A DNA stretch of 64,000 nt. Source: an uncultured Clostridia bacterium (lineage in GTDB: Bacteria; Bacillota; Clostridia; Christensenellales; UBA1242). The DNA lies in NCBI GenBank assembly GCA_934754355.1, contig CAKVID010000001.1, forward strand, positions 1 through 64,000, given 5' to 3'. The first letter of the stretch is position 1; each line of letters begins with the position of its first letter. Position numbers and translations under genes: made by a program. This document shows, in pieces, positions 1 to 8,436 of the stretch. Below the pieces are notes generated by a model that saw nothing but the letters and a program-made list of their open reading frames with translations, was not told the origin of the DNA and ran no database searches.

Positions 1-292
1 GCGTCAGTTCAAATCAAGGTGTCTAGCGACTACTTTGTTTGAACTTCCTTGATTATATTATATGTGAGGCTTAAAAGGGGAAAATATCTGCAAGATGATG
101 CAATGCGGAGATACTACTGAGTGATGAAGTGCGGTCACATATATTGAAATCTGCGTCAGTTCAAATCAAGGTGTCTAGCGACTACTTTGTTTGAACTTCC
201 TTGATTATATTATATGTGAGGCTTAAAAGCGGAATATATCTGCAAGATGATGCAATGCGGAGATACTACTGATTGATTAAGTGCGGTCACAT
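1..292 (+). repeat. 152-bp tandem direct repeat with RNA-like secondary structure
   Basis: Copy 1 runs 1-152 and copy 2 runs 153 to about 292; the array may continue upstream of the window. Only four substitutions separate the copies (copy-1 positions 78, 83, 121 and 126). Each copy can form a 7-bp helix (7-13 with 38-44), a 6 to 8-bp helix (12/14-19 with 47-52/54) that crosses the first one, as in a pseudoknot or a two-state switch, a closing helix (59-67 with 135-143, at least 6 bp in copy 2) and an inner hairpin (87-92 with 104-109). None of the four differences lies in these helices. No ORF is seen. It sits upstream of comEC and matches no RNA family I can name. Confidence 0.75.
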
Positions 293-342
293 AAAATAGA
301 GAATTTTGCAAACATTATTAAAACTTAAAGGTTAAAAAACAA

Positions 343-2526
343 ATGACAAAAAAGAGGATTATTAACATAAGAATAACTTGTGTTGTGTTTGTTGGGTTGA
401 TGCTTGGCATACTTTTTTGTCGTGATTACATATTATCCAAATTATCTACCGCTTTGATTTGTATAAGTATTATTTCTCTTCTACTAGTATCTGGTGGAAT
501 TATTACTTATGCTATACTTACAAGTAGATACAATGAAAATATACGAGCAAGAAAGAATTTAAGTCCAATTCTAAAAATATCTGGAATAAGTTTCGTAATT
601 GCATTTTTAGTTGGAATAATTATTACTATTTCTCCTTTTGTGCATATTTTTACTTTGCCTAATTATCAAAATCAAGTTCATGTATATGGAAGAGTTAGTG
701 ACTATGTTGTGGGAGAAGATACTTATACAAAATTTCTAATTGACCGAGTTAAAATTGATGATGGAGACAAAGTTGTCTCAACTAATTTTAAAATGTGTGT
801 TTATACTTCCAAATTAGCAGACATTGCTTTGGGTAGTGTAGTTGATTTTGATGCAGAAATAAATAAATACAATATGAGTGACCAAATTGATGCGTCTAGA
901 TTGTATCAAGATATATGTTATCAGTGCTTTGTAGAAAGGGATAAAATTAATATCTTATCAGGAAATATGCTGATTAAAGATAAAATCAAAAACTCTACAA
1001 AAGATATACTTGAAAATAATTTGAATGAAGATAATTCAGAAATATTTTTTGCAATATTATTTGGCGAGAAACAAGGACTAAATGAAGATATCAAAGATAT
1101 GTTTAGTTACTCGGGAATATCGCATATTCTGGCTGTATCTGGTTTGCATATAGGGGTGCTTGTTAGTGTTATTTACTTTGTGCTAAATAAGATTAAAATG
1201 AATAAATATCTAAGGCTAGGAATATTTGCTGGAATTCTAATATTTTATAGTTATCTATGTTCTTTTACGCCGAGTGTTTGCAGGGCTAGTATAATGGCAA
1301 TATTACTTTGTATTTGTAATATACTCAAGAGAGAATATGATTCTCTTAGTGCGTTAAGCATTGCAGGGGTTATTATACTGCTTTGCAATCCGTTTAATTT
1401 ATTTAGTGTATCATTCCAATTATCTTTCTTATGTATTTTTGCAATAATTTCACTTGCTCCTACAATTGAAAGATTTCTAGTTAAAATCAAATGTCCTAAA
1501 TTTTTGGCAGTATCGCTTGGAATGAGCATTGCTACTAATATTGCAATACTTCCTGTGTGTGCAAATGTATTTTACAAAGTTAGTCTTTTAGGCGTTATTA
1601 CAAATATTTTTGTACTTCCAATATTCAGTCTGACTTACATTTTGCTATTTGGGATAATCTTGATATCTTTAATTTTGAATTTTATGGGATTTTTGTTAAT
1701 AATTCCAAATTTATTTTTACAGATTATCAAAGTTGTTGCAACATATGTATCAGATATTCCATTTGGTATTTTTAGATTATTTAATATTAGTTATTGGTCG
1801 CTTGTACTTATTATTGTTTGTTCTACAACTGTTCATTTTATAATGGTTAGAAAATTAATAAAATCGACACTATCTATAGTGCTAGCATTGCTAGTTCTAT
1901 GCTTTTTTGTATTAAATGATGTGCCTAAAGAGTATAGTGGAAATAACATTGTATTCTGTTCTAAGTATAATAGTAATTGTTGCTATTATATAGAAGATGG
2001 AAGTGTAACTTTAATTGGCTCAGACATTCAATCAAATGTTATATTAAGTGAACTTAAGAAATTAAGACTAAACAAAATAGATAATATTATTGCATATGAT
2101 TTACAATTAAATGAATTTGATGAATTACTTAAAATCTGCAAAGAAAATAAAGTAAAAAATGTTTATATTCCAAAAGAATATGAATACGCCGAAATAAAAA
2201 ACAAATTTGAAAATGTAATATTTATTGATAACAATTTAAAAATTTCAAACTTGAATTTTGAAACGATTATGTATAGTAATAAAATTATTGCCATTACTAT
2301 AAGAACTACAAAGAGTGGAAAAATACTAATACCAAAACTCACACTTTCAAATAGCGAAAGTAGTTACTTGAGTGGGTATTGGGGAAGTGCGGATATACTT
2401 TACTTGAATAAATTAAGTGATTATATTGATATGTATGATAATAAAATTCCGCTAGTTATAGTAAATAGAGATAATGTATACTATAAGTCTGGAGAAATCA
2501 AAATGTTTGATGTGTTTTTTGCATAG
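343..2526 (+). CDS. comEC: ComEC/Rec2-family DNA-uptake channel
   Basis: ComEC forms the inner-membrane channel that takes up single-stranded DNA in natural competence. This 727-residue protein has N-terminal membrane helices, an extracytoplasmic domain at about 105-220, and the competence core with its family signature SGLHIG near residue 265, followed by about eight hydrophobic helices. The last 190 residues sit where many homologues carry a metallo-beta-lactamase-like domain, but no HxHxDH metal-binding motif is visible, so that part looks catalytically dead or replaced. The ATG has a weak AAAGG site 11 bases upstream. The gene lies just before holA, a common comEC-holA arrangement in Bacillota. 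Confidence 0.92.
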   Translation: MTKKRIINIRITCVVFVGLMLGILFCRDYILSKLSTALICISIISLLLVSGGIITYAILTSRYNENIRARKNLSPILKISGISFVIAFLVGIIITISPFVHIFTLPNYQNQVHVYGRVSDYVVGEDTYTKFLIDRVKIDDGDKVVSTNFKMCVYTSKLADIALGSVVDFDAEINKYNMSDQIDASRLYQDICYQCFVERDKINILSGNMLIKDKIKNSTKDILENNLNEDNSEIFFAILFGEKQGLNEDIKDMFSYSGISHILAVSGLHIGVLVSVIYFVLNKIKMNKYLRLGIFAGILIFYSYLCSFTPSVCRASIMAILLCICNILKREYDSLSALSIAGVIILLCNPFNLFSVSFQLSFLCIFAIISLAPTIERFLVKIKCPKFLAVSLGMSIATNIAILPVCANVFYKVSLLGVITNIFVLPIFSLTYILLFGIILISLILNFMGFLLIIPNLFLQIIKVVATYVSDIPFGIFRLFNISYWSLVLIIVCSTTVHFIMVRKLIKSTLSIVLALLVLCFFVLNDVPKEYSGNNIVFCSKYNSNCCYYIEDGSVTLIGSDIQSNVILSELKKLRLNKIDNIIAYDLQLNEFDELLKICKENKVKNVYIPKEYEYAEIKNKFENVIFIDNNLKISNLNFETIMYSNKIIAITIRTTKSGKILIPKLTLSNSESSYLSGYWGSADILYLNKLSDYIDMYDNKIPLVIVNRDNVYYKSGEIKMFDVFFA

Positions 2527-2580
2527 CAAATATTGATTTTGCTAAAATCAAAACATCTAGAAAAATTTATGGAGAGAATT

Positions 2581-3558
2581 ATGAAATTTGAAGAATTGAA
2601 AAATAATTTAAAAATAGAAATAAAAAACGCATATCTACTTAGTGGTGTAGATGAATTCTTACTAGCGTCAGCATATGCGCTTATTACAAAATTTGCAAAT
2701 CTAGAATATATAGACCTTAATTTAATAGAATTTAAAGAGGGTGTAATTGACTGTGAAGATGTGGTTAGGGCATTAAACACATTGCCGGTCTTTTGTGATA
2801 AAAAGATTGTATATCTAGATGTAAGAATGGCTAAGGCAAGTGACATAAAAAACGGCAAATTAATAGATGAATATTTAAAAAGTCCAAATCCAACAAGTAT
2901 TTTAATTGTAAATATGGGTAGTAATAGTGCTATCAAAAACTTTGATACTAAATTATTTACTATAGTTGATTGTGATAGATTATCATTTAATATTGTATCT
3001 CTCAAAATTAAACAATTAGTAGAAAAAGATGGCAAAAAAATAGGTAGTGACGCTATTAAATTGCTTAACGATTATACTTTGGGAGATTTATCCAAGATTA
3101 TTGTTGAGATTAAGAAACTATGTGCGTATGTTGGAGATAGAGGTGAGATAGCATGCTCTGACATCAAAGAATTGGTTACTCCAAGTCTTGAATATCAAAT
3201 ATTTGAACTTACAGAAGCATTATCCAAAAAAGATAGCAAGAAAGTCTTTGCTATTCTTGATGATATGAAAGCCAAGAAAGATGAATTTAGAACATTACCA
3301 GCAATTATTTTCTCTCATTTCAGAAGGTTGTTTATGGTGGCATTAAATGCAGATATGAGTAGACAAGAATTGTCACAATTGTTAGGTGTTAAAGAATATG
3401 CCGTTAAAATGACTTTGGCTCAAGTATCATTATTTACCAAATCACAATTAAAGAAGATAAATGAACTATGTATTAAGACCGATTTTGATCTTAAACAAAG
3501 TAATATAAGTATTGAGAATGCAGTTAGTTTAATTATTATGAATATTCTCAATATGTAA
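2581..3558 (+). CDS. holA: DNA polymerase III subunit delta
   Basis: HolA is the delta subunit of the clamp loader, which opens the beta sliding clamp during replication. The 325-residue protein has the expected order: an AAA+-like N-terminal domain (LLSGVDEFLL near residue 20, IVYLDVR near 75), a middle lid, and a helical C-terminal domain typical of clamp-loader subunits. In-frame TTG (2533) and ATG (2569) codons lie upstream. I chose ATG 2581 because GGAGAG at 2571-2576 precedes it and it gives the usual family length. It follows comEC by about 55 bases and is probably co-transcribed with it. Confidence 0.9.
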   Translation: MKFEELKNNLKIEIKNAYLLSGVDEFLLASAYALITKFANLEYIDLNLIEFKEGVIDCEDVVRALNTLPVFCDKKIVYLDVRMAKASDIKNGKLIDEYLKSPNPTSILIVNMGSNSAIKNFDTKLFTIVDCDRLSFNIVSLKIKQLVEKDGKKIGSDAIKLLNDYTLGDLSKIIVEIKKLCAYVGDRGEIACSDIKELVTPSLEYQIFELTEALSKKDSKKVFAILDDMKAKKDEFRTLPAIIFSHFRRLFMVALNADMSRQELSQLLGVKEYAVKMTLAQVSLFTKSQLKKINELCIKTDFDLKQSNISIENAVSLIIMNILNM

Positions 3559-3630
3559 GTGAAAATATATATTTTTATTTAAAAATTGCGATATAATGTT
3601 AATTTACTTTGGGTTAATATATTTAATTGT

Positions 3631-3659
3631 TTGCTTTTGGGGGATTATTTATATATAAT
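3631..3659 (+). promoter_or_regulatory. Sigma-A promoter for the 3721-5178 cluster
   Basis: TTGCTT at 3631-3636 is followed after 17 bases by a perfect TATAAT at 3654-3659. Transcription would begin near 3666, giving a leader of about 55 bases before the AGGAGG ribosome site of the gene at 3721. Confidence 0.65.
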
Positions 3660-3720
3660 TAAATAAATAATTTATTAAAAAAATACAATGTAGATAATTT
3701 TATTTGCAAATAGGAGGATA

Positions 3721-4167
3721 ATGGAAAATTCTCAGATGTCACAAACAAAACCTACTAAAAGTTTCTATGCTAATGCTTATTTGGCTAGACTAGGTATTAT
3801 ATTATCTAATATTTCTATGGTCGCTTTAATTGTGAGTGTATCGTCTTTCGTGTCATCATTTTTGGCATTGCTAATTGGTTTATTGGGTATATTATTAATT
3901 ATTCTTTCGATAGGTACAATTTTTGTTATAATTCCAAATTATTGGTCTCGACTTATGTCATTTATGTCAGGCATATCGTCTGTACTAGGTGTCATCATTA
4001 AAATAATGCCTTATGTGGCCCTAGTTGGAGTTCTTACATCTATTGCTTCAATAATTATATTATCGCTAGATAAGAATAGAAATCACTCGGGTAGAATTAC
4101 TTTCTCTGCTATAGTATGTGCGCTTATAGTATTGGCTTTTGTAATAATGCTAGTAAAGGGAGTGTAG
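3721..4167 (+). CDS. Small polytopic membrane protein, function unknown
   Basis: I do not recognise a family. The 148-residue protein has a short polar N-terminus (about 20 residues) and then about four hydrophobic helices (near 27-48, 50-72, 83-115 and 122-146) with few charged residues. A strong AGGAGG at 3712-3717 lies very close to the ATG. It is the first gene of a tight three-gene set (next start 3 bases after its stop) with another membrane protein and a LURP-one-related protein, under the promoter at 3631. The set may act at the membrane; its function is not evident. Confidence 0.75.
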   Translation: MENSQMSQTKPTKSFYANAYLARLGIILSNISMVALIVSVSSFVSSFLALLIGLLGILLIILSIGTIFVIIPNYWSRLMSFMSGISSVLGVIIKIMPYVALVGVLTSIASIIILSLDKNRNHSGRITFSAIVCALIVLAFVIMLVKGV

Positions 4168-4170
4168 AGT

Positions 4171-4677
4171 ATGAATAATGTTAATTTGAAAGTTACAGGT
4201 GGAATTGGCCTTAATCCTAATGTAATAATAGATAACAATCCTGTTAAATTGAAGAAAAATAAATATGGCAGTCTAGATGGTAATTATCAGACAGAGAATG
4301 GCGAGATAGAATTAAAGGTCTGCAGATACTTAGAATTAAGTGGTAAACTTTGGTTGCTTATGTCAATGGTTTTCTTTATCATTAGTATCTTTGGAATATT
4401 CAATCCGCCTTACGATAGGAAATGTATTCAAATAGATTACTTGTGTAAAATTAAGTTGAAAGAAACGAATGACATCAAAATCAAGATTAATACACAAAAT
4501 GCAGGGGATAAAGCCATAGAAGTGGAAAGTGATTGTGAAATAGAAGAGATTACAAATGCTTTCCAAATAGATAAAGTTGCTAAGAAAAGATTAGTAATAG
4601 TAAGAATAATTGAAGTTGCTTTGTGGGTGGCTTTGGTCGGCGTAATAATATTCTTACTTGCAAAGAAAAATGGATAA
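4171..4677 (+). CDS. Membrane-anchored hypothetical protein
   Basis: Unrecognised 168-residue protein. Residues 1-55 are polar and probably beta-rich, one hydrophobic helix lies near 57-77, a second polar domain covers about 80-145, and a second helix near 146-164 ends in a short basic tail. It could place its central domain outside the cell. The start lies 3 bases after the preceding stop with AAGGGA inside the upstream gene, which implies translational coupling. Confidence 0.72.
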   Translation: MNNVNLKVTGGIGLNPNVIIDNNPVKLKKNKYGSLDGNYQTENGEIELKVCRYLELSGKLWLLMSMVFFIISIFGIFNPPYDRKCIQIDYLCKIKLKETNDIKIKINTQNAGDKAIEVESDCEIEEITNAFQIDKVAKKRLVIVRIIEVALWVALVGVIIFLLAKKNG

Positions 4678-4689
4678 TTGGAGAAAAAT

Positions 4690-5178
4690 ATGAAAGTATA
4701 TATTAAAAATAAATTTATGTCGTTAGGCGGGAGTTCTAGTGTTGTTGATGAGAACAAACAGCCATTATTCAAAGTAAAAGGAAAAGTATTTAGTATTACA
4801 AGAAAGAAATATATTAAGACTTTGGACAACAAAACTTTGTATATGGTTAAAAATAAATTTATTAATTGGTTTAAACATACTGCATATATTTATGATGGAA
4901 ACAAAACAAAGATTGCCAAAGTTGTGTCTAAATGGCTTAATTTGAAAAACGAATATATAATAGAAGGATACAAAGACGAAATTAAAATTGTGGGTGGATT
5001 TTTCTCGCCAAAATGTGAGATTGTAAGAAATGATGAGGTTATTGGAACTATTAGAAGACAATTAACTTTTATGATGGACGCATTCGAATTAGAGGGGAAG
5101 GAAGAGGACATTCCATTCTTAATTGCTCTTGTAATTGCTATTGATAATATTGTAGATAGAAAATCAAAGACAACATAA
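4690..5178 (+). CDS. LURP-one-related (LOR/YxjI-like) family protein
   Basis: The 162-residue protein has the LOR/tubby-like beta-barrel pattern: repeated short strands with motifs such as VVDENKQPLFKVKGK and IVGGFFSPKCEIVRNDEVIG, and a final hydrophobic helix (about 140-155). Family members are small soluble or membrane-associated beta-barrels of poorly known function in bacteria. A TTG at 4678 is in frame, but ATG 4690 is preferred because TGGAG (4679-4683) precedes it by 6 bases. It is the third gene of the 3721 cluster and is followed by a strong terminator. Confidence 0.8.
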   Translation: MKVYIKNKFMSLGGSSSVVDENKQPLFKVKGKVFSITRKKYIKTLDNKTLYMVKNKFINWFKHTAYIYDGNKTKIAKVVSKWLNLKNEYIIEGYKDEIKIVGGFFSPKCEIVRNDEVIGTIRRQLTFMMDAFELEGKEEDIPFLIALVIAIDNIVDRKSKTT

Positions 5179-5180
5179 CA

Positions 5181-5248
5181 AAAAAAATACCACTTTAAAT
5201 ATAATATCTATATCATTTTTAGATTATTATAAAAGTGGTGTTTTTTTT
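5181..5248. terminator. Bidirectional intrinsic terminator
   Basis: ACCACTTT at 5189-5196 pairs with AAAGTGGT at 5232-5239; the interior can extend through partly paired AT-rich arms. An A-run precedes it and a T-run follows, so it can end both the + cluster and the XRE gene on the other strand. Confidence 0.8.
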
Positions 5249-5273
5249 ACTGCTATTTATTAATGATTTATTA

Positions 5274-5588
5274 CTATTTATTATTTACAATCATTGAGAT
5301 AAGTTTATAGACAACTTCAAATTCGTCATTATTTAATTTTGATAATAACTCAATTAAAGGCTTTAGTTGCATTGGGTATTTATTGTTAATATCAAAAAAT
5401 TCACTAAGTGAAATATTGAAGAATGAACAGAAATTAACCAAAAAATCGATTGAAGGTGTTAATTTACCGCCTTCAAGTTGATTGATATATTCACTACTCA
5501 TTCCCAATTCTAAACTTAAATTTCTTGCAGATATATTTTGTGAGGTTCTAATCTCATATACTCTATTTCTTATAAATTCTTTATCCAT
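5274..5588 (-). CDS. XRE-family helix-turn-helix regulator
   Basis: This 104-residue protein has a Cro/C1-type HTH at about residues 8-62 (ISARNLSLELGMSSEYINQLE fits the two-helix core) and a short C-terminal helical part likely used for dimerisation. It faces away from the membrane-protein gene at 5707. The intergenic space carries palindromes built on CACTATGTAT that overlap the neighbour's promoter, so it very probably controls itself and that gene. No ribosome site precedes its ATG, so it may be translated from a leaderless or very short leader mRNA. Confidence 0.85.
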   Translation of the reverse strand: MDKEFIRNRVYEIRTSQNISARNLSLELGMSSEYINQLEGGKLTPSIDFLVNFCSFFNISLSEFFDINNKYPMQLKPLIELLSKLNNDEFEVVYKLISMIVNNK

Positions 5589-5599
5589 AATATTATGTT

Positions 5600-5630
5600 A
5601 CACTATGTATAACAAAAAAATACATAGTGT
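5600..5630. promoter_or_regulatory. Palindromic operator candidate for the XRE regulator
   Basis: A perfect 11-bp inverted repeat, ACACTATGTAT (5600-5610) and ATACATAGTGT (5620-5630), with a 9-base spacer. The half-site TACATAGTG recurs exactly 30 bp further on at 5651, inside the next promoter, together with TATGTAT at 5664-5670. Confidence 0.75.
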
Positions 5631-5644
5631 GAATATATTTTTTA

Positions 5645-5673
5645 TTGACATACATAGTGATAATATGTATAAT
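5645..5673 (+). promoter_or_regulatory. Consensus sigma-A promoter of gene 5707 with overlapping operator
   Basis: TTGACA (5645-5650), 17 bases, TATAAT (5668-5673): both hexamers are perfect. A 7-bp inverted repeat ATACATA/TATGTAT (5650-5656 and 5664-5670) fills the spacer and invades the -10 hexamer, so a bound dimer should block RNA polymerase. Confidence 0.85.
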
Positions 5674-5706
5674 ATAATTATTACATATTAATAAAGGAGA
5701 ATATAA

Positions 5707-6240
5707 ATGAAAGATAAACTGAAGAAAAATTTATTTTATATTATTGGAGGAGGTATATGTGCGATTGGTGTATTATTTACAATATTGCTAATATGTATGA
5801 GTTGTAGAAAAGTAACACTTGGCAAAAACTATACATACAAATTTGGTGATTTGGGAGATACTTACACAATTGAGGTCACAGCAAAGTTTGATGACGAGAA
5901 CTATATTACTTACGATGCTTTTATGGGTAGTGAATCAGATACTATAACTACTAGATATAAAATTAGTAGTGATAGAAATTTATTTATTAAATATGATAAT
6001 GATGATTGGAAACAATTTGGTAAAGTCAATGCTTATCAAATAGAATTAAACAATAATGCTACTAGTGAATATGGCTTAAATATGAAATTAATTCTTGAAT
6101 GTAAATCTGCAAAGACCGCTAGGGTGGTATATATCGTAATTTTGTCAATTTCTTTCGCTGTAGGTATATCTTGTATCATTGCTCAAACTGTAATTAATAA
6201 AAAATCAAAAATTGCACAAACAGCAGAAACTTTAGACTAA
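5707..6240 (+). CDS. Two-helix membrane protein, probable target of the XRE regulator
   Basis: Unrecognised 177-residue protein. A hydrophobic helix near residues 10-31 ends in Cys-rich LLICMSCR, followed by a polar, probably beta-rich domain of about 110 residues (35-140), a second helix near 143-164 and a short tail. The middle domain is probably extracytoplasmic. The strong ribosome site AAAGGAGA lies just upstream. Its promoter is near-ideal and overlaps the XRE operator, so expression is likely high when repression is lifted. Confidence 0.75.
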   Translation: MKDKLKKNLFYIIGGGICAIGVLFTILLICMSCRKVTLGKNYTYKFGDLGDTYTIEVTAKFDDENYITYDAFMGSESDTITTRYKISSDRNLFIKYDNDDWKQFGKVNAYQIELNNNATSEYGLNMKLILECKSAKTARVVYIVILSISFAVGISCIIAQTVINKKSKIAQTAETLD

Positions 6241-6251
6241 TTAAATATAAC

Positions 6252-6285
6252 AAAAAAAGCGAACCTAGATTGGTTCGTTTTTTTT
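6252..6285. terminator. Bidirectional terminator
   Basis: CGAACC (6260-6265) pairs with GGTTCG (6272-6277), flanked by A7 before and T8 after. It serves the 5707 gene on + and rpsT on -. Confidence 0.85.
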
Positions 6286-6293
6286 ACTTTTAA

Positions 6294-6791
6294 TTATTCA
6301 GCCTTCTTAGTTGCTTTCTTAGTAGTAGTTTTCTTTGCTACTTTTTCAGTTTTCTCAGCCTTTGCTTTAGGTTCTTTCTCTGCAGTTGCTTTCTTAGTTG
6401 TTGTTTTCTTAGTTGTTGTTTTCTTGGCAACTTTCTTCTCTTCTTTTACTTCTGCAACTTCTTCTTTCTTCTCTTCTACTTTCTCAACTTTAGCAGGTTT
6501 AACTTCTTTCTTAGTTTCTACAACTGTTGCTTTTGCTTTGTAAAGAGCTTCTGCAAGTCTACCAATTCTTCTGCTAGCGTTATTTTTGTGAATTACGCCT
6601 TTGCTACAAGCACTGTCGATATAAGAATATACTTCTTTGCTGTATTTCTCTGCTTCTTCAATTTTGCCTTCTTCAAGCATTTTTCTAAATTTCTTAGTTA
6701 GAGTAGAGATAGTTGCTTTAACAAATTTATTCTCTTCTCTTCTTCTTTGAATAGTACTAATTCTCTTTTTTGCTGATTTGATATTAGCCAT
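6294..6791 (-). CDS. rpsT: 30S ribosomal protein S20 with long basic low-complexity tail
   Basis: S20 binds 16S rRNA early in 30S assembly. Residues 1 to about 86 match ordinary S20 (MANIKSAKKRI at the start; ACSKGVIHKNNASRRIGRL in the core). The protein is 165 residues, about twice the usual length. The extra 75 residues are a Lys/Glu/Ala stretch followed by repeated KKTTTKKAT-type units, resembling histone-H1-like or other nucleic-acid-binding tails. AAGGAG precedes the ATG, and a promoter lies at 6837-6865. The reading frame through the tail is uninterrupted. Confidence 0.95.
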   Translation of the reverse strand: MANIKSAKKRISTIQRRREENKFVKATISTLTKKFRKMLEEGKIEEAEKYSKEVYSYIDSACSKGVIHKNNASRRIGRLAEALYKAKATVVETKKEVKPAKVEKVEEKKEEVAEVKEEKKVAKKTTTKKTTTKKATAEKEPKAKAEKTEKVAKKTTTKKATKKAE

Positions 6792-6836
6792 TATTTTCTC
6801 CTTAATTTTTATATCTATTGAATTGAAATCTGCACT

Positions 6837-6865
6837 ATTTTAGCACATTTATTTTGAAAAATCAA
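6837..6865 (-). promoter_or_regulatory. Promoter of rpsT
   Basis: On the - strand, TTGATT (6865-6860), 17 bases, TAAAAT (6842-6837) with an extended -10 TG. The leader would be roughly 40 bases, with AAGGAG close to the start. Confidence 0.7.
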
Positions 6866-6961
6866 GAACTATTTAATCAAATTTGAAGTTTATTTCATAA
6901 TTTGGATACTTTTTGTTGAAATTTAAGTCTAACATGACTATTTTTTGACTAAAATATTTAT

Positions 6962-7879
6962 ATGAAAAAAATAAATTCTGAAGTAATTAGTGAGATAATT
7001 GACGCCAAAAATATTGAAGGTGCTGGAGATTTGGCAAAGTCTCAGACTTACAAATATTCTAGTGGCATTGAGAGAGAAAGATATGATATTGTAAATGAAG
7101 AGCAAGCCAAATATTACGGCAAACAAATAGGTAAATATGAATTGATAAGTGTGCCTCATATATTAGAATTAACTAATCATTCTATACACAAAGTAGTAGA
7201 TGTTATAGCCCAAGTTCTTAAAGATATTCTGGTTGATATTGATAATAATTCTAAGGTATTAATTGTAGGGCTTGGAAATAGACATATAAGTGCGGATAGT
7301 TTAGGTAGTAAAGTAGTGGGAGGAATAAATGTAACTTTCTCAGATAAATTTCCTAGAGTAATGGCGATAGCACCATCGGTTTTAGGACTTACTGGAATTG
7401 AAACTTATGATATAGTGAGTGGGGTAATAAATAAAGTTAAGCCAACGCATTTAATTCTAATAGATAGTTTGTGTGCGAGTAGCGAAAGTAGGCTTGGAAA
7501 ATCCATTCAAATAACAAATACGGGTATTTGTCCCGGTAGTGGAATTGGGAATAATAGAAAATGTTTGGATAAGAACTTGGCAGAGAATGTAGTATCTATA
7601 GGTGTTCCTCTGCTTATTTATACTTCTACTTTTGTAGAAGAGTATTTAGATCGATTTGATATAAATTTGGATAGAATAAATAGTATTATGCAAACTATGA
7701 AAAATAGCGGAAGTAATGGAACTTTTGTGGATTTATGTAAAGATATAGAAAAGTGCTTGGACTATTCTTATGATAGTTCAATTGTTACTATCAAAGATAT
7801 AGAAGAATGTGTAGATATTTTGAGTAAAATTATTTATAAGGCAATTAATAAAGCACTGGGTGTAAATTTTGAGAAATAA
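6962..7879 (+). CDS. gpr: Germination (GPR) endopeptidase
   Basis: GPR degrades the small acid-soluble proteins that coat spore DNA, early in germination. The 305-residue product shows the family core VLIVGLGNRHISADSLGSKVV (about 97-117) and the downstream VSGVINKVKPTHLILIDSL block; length is typical allowing for a short propeptide. Presence of gpr implies the organism makes SASP-type spores. There is no good Shine-Dalgarno before the ATG and no sigma-A promoter, in line with forespore-specific control, though I could not identify a sigma-G site with confidence. The next gene overlaps its 3' end by 11 bases. Confidence 0.93.
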   Translation: MKKINSEVISEIIDAKNIEGAGDLAKSQTYKYSSGIERERYDIVNEEQAKYYGKQIGKYELISVPHILELTNHSIHKVVDVIAQVLKDILVDIDNNSKVLIVGLGNRHISADSLGSKVVGGINVTFSDKFPRVMAIAPSVLGLTGIETYDIVSGVINKVKPTHLILIDSLCASSESRLGKSIQITNTGICPGSGIGNNRKCLDKNLAENVVSIGVPLLIYTSTFVEEYLDRFDINLDRINSIMQTMKNSGSNGTFVDLCKDIEKCLDYSYDSSIVTIKDIEECVDILSKIIYKAINKALGVNFEK

Positions 7880-8429
7880 TATAAAATCCAAGAAAATTAT
7901 AATATGGTTACTTGTATTAATTTTAGTAGCGACAATTATTACTGCTACTACTTTTTTGCTTTGTTATCCAACAAAATATAAAAGTGAAATAAAAAAATAC
8001 TCCAAACAGTATGAATTAAGTCCATCAATGGTTGCTAGTGTTATAAAGATTGAGAGTAATTATAATAGCACTGCTATTTCTCAAGCAGGGGCAATTGGAC
8101 TTATGCAAATTATGCCAACAACAGCAGTGGAAGTAGCAAATAAATTGGGTATAGAATTTGAAGCAGACGACTTATTCGATATTGACATAAATATTAATAT
8201 TGGGTGTTATTATCTAAAGTACTTGCTTAATATTTTTGATGGTAACATGGATAATGCACTTTCGGCTTATAACTGGGGACTATCCAATGTAAAAAAATGG
8301 ATACTAAAAGGGAATACAGATGAGTACGGAAATATAACAAATATTCCGGTAAGAGAAACGGAAAATTATTTGAAAAAATATAGGCGTGCAAAAACAATGT
8401 ATACTAATATTTTTGGCTATGATGAGTGA
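7869..8429 (+). CDS. Membrane-anchored lytic transglycosylase (SLT domain)
   Basis: It probably cleaves peptidoglycan glycan strands. The 186-residue protein has one N-terminal helix (about 9-31) and an SLT fold: catalytic Glu in IKIESNYN (near residue 63), GAIGLMQIMP, and ALSAYNWG. No ATG lies upstream of the domain in this frame. A TTG at 7869, overlapping the gpr end, is the best start and suggests translational coupling with gpr. Pairing with gpr hints at a role in spore formation or germination; this is inference. Confidence 0.88.
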   Translation: MRNNIKSKKIIIWLLVLILVATIITATTFLLCYPTKYKSEIKKYSKQYELSPSMVASVIKIESNYNSTAISQAGAIGLMQIMPTTAVEVANKLGIEFEADDLFDIDININIGCYYLKYLLNIFDGNMDNALSAYNWGLSNVKKWILKGNTDEYGNITNIPVRETENYLKKYRRAKTMYTNIFGYDE

Positions 8430-8436
8430 CTTTTTA

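Noticed and set aside
1251..1529. Minus-strand reading frame inside comEC
   Set aside because: It mirrors the codons of a clear gene and has no ribosome site; this holds for the other antisense frames of similar size.
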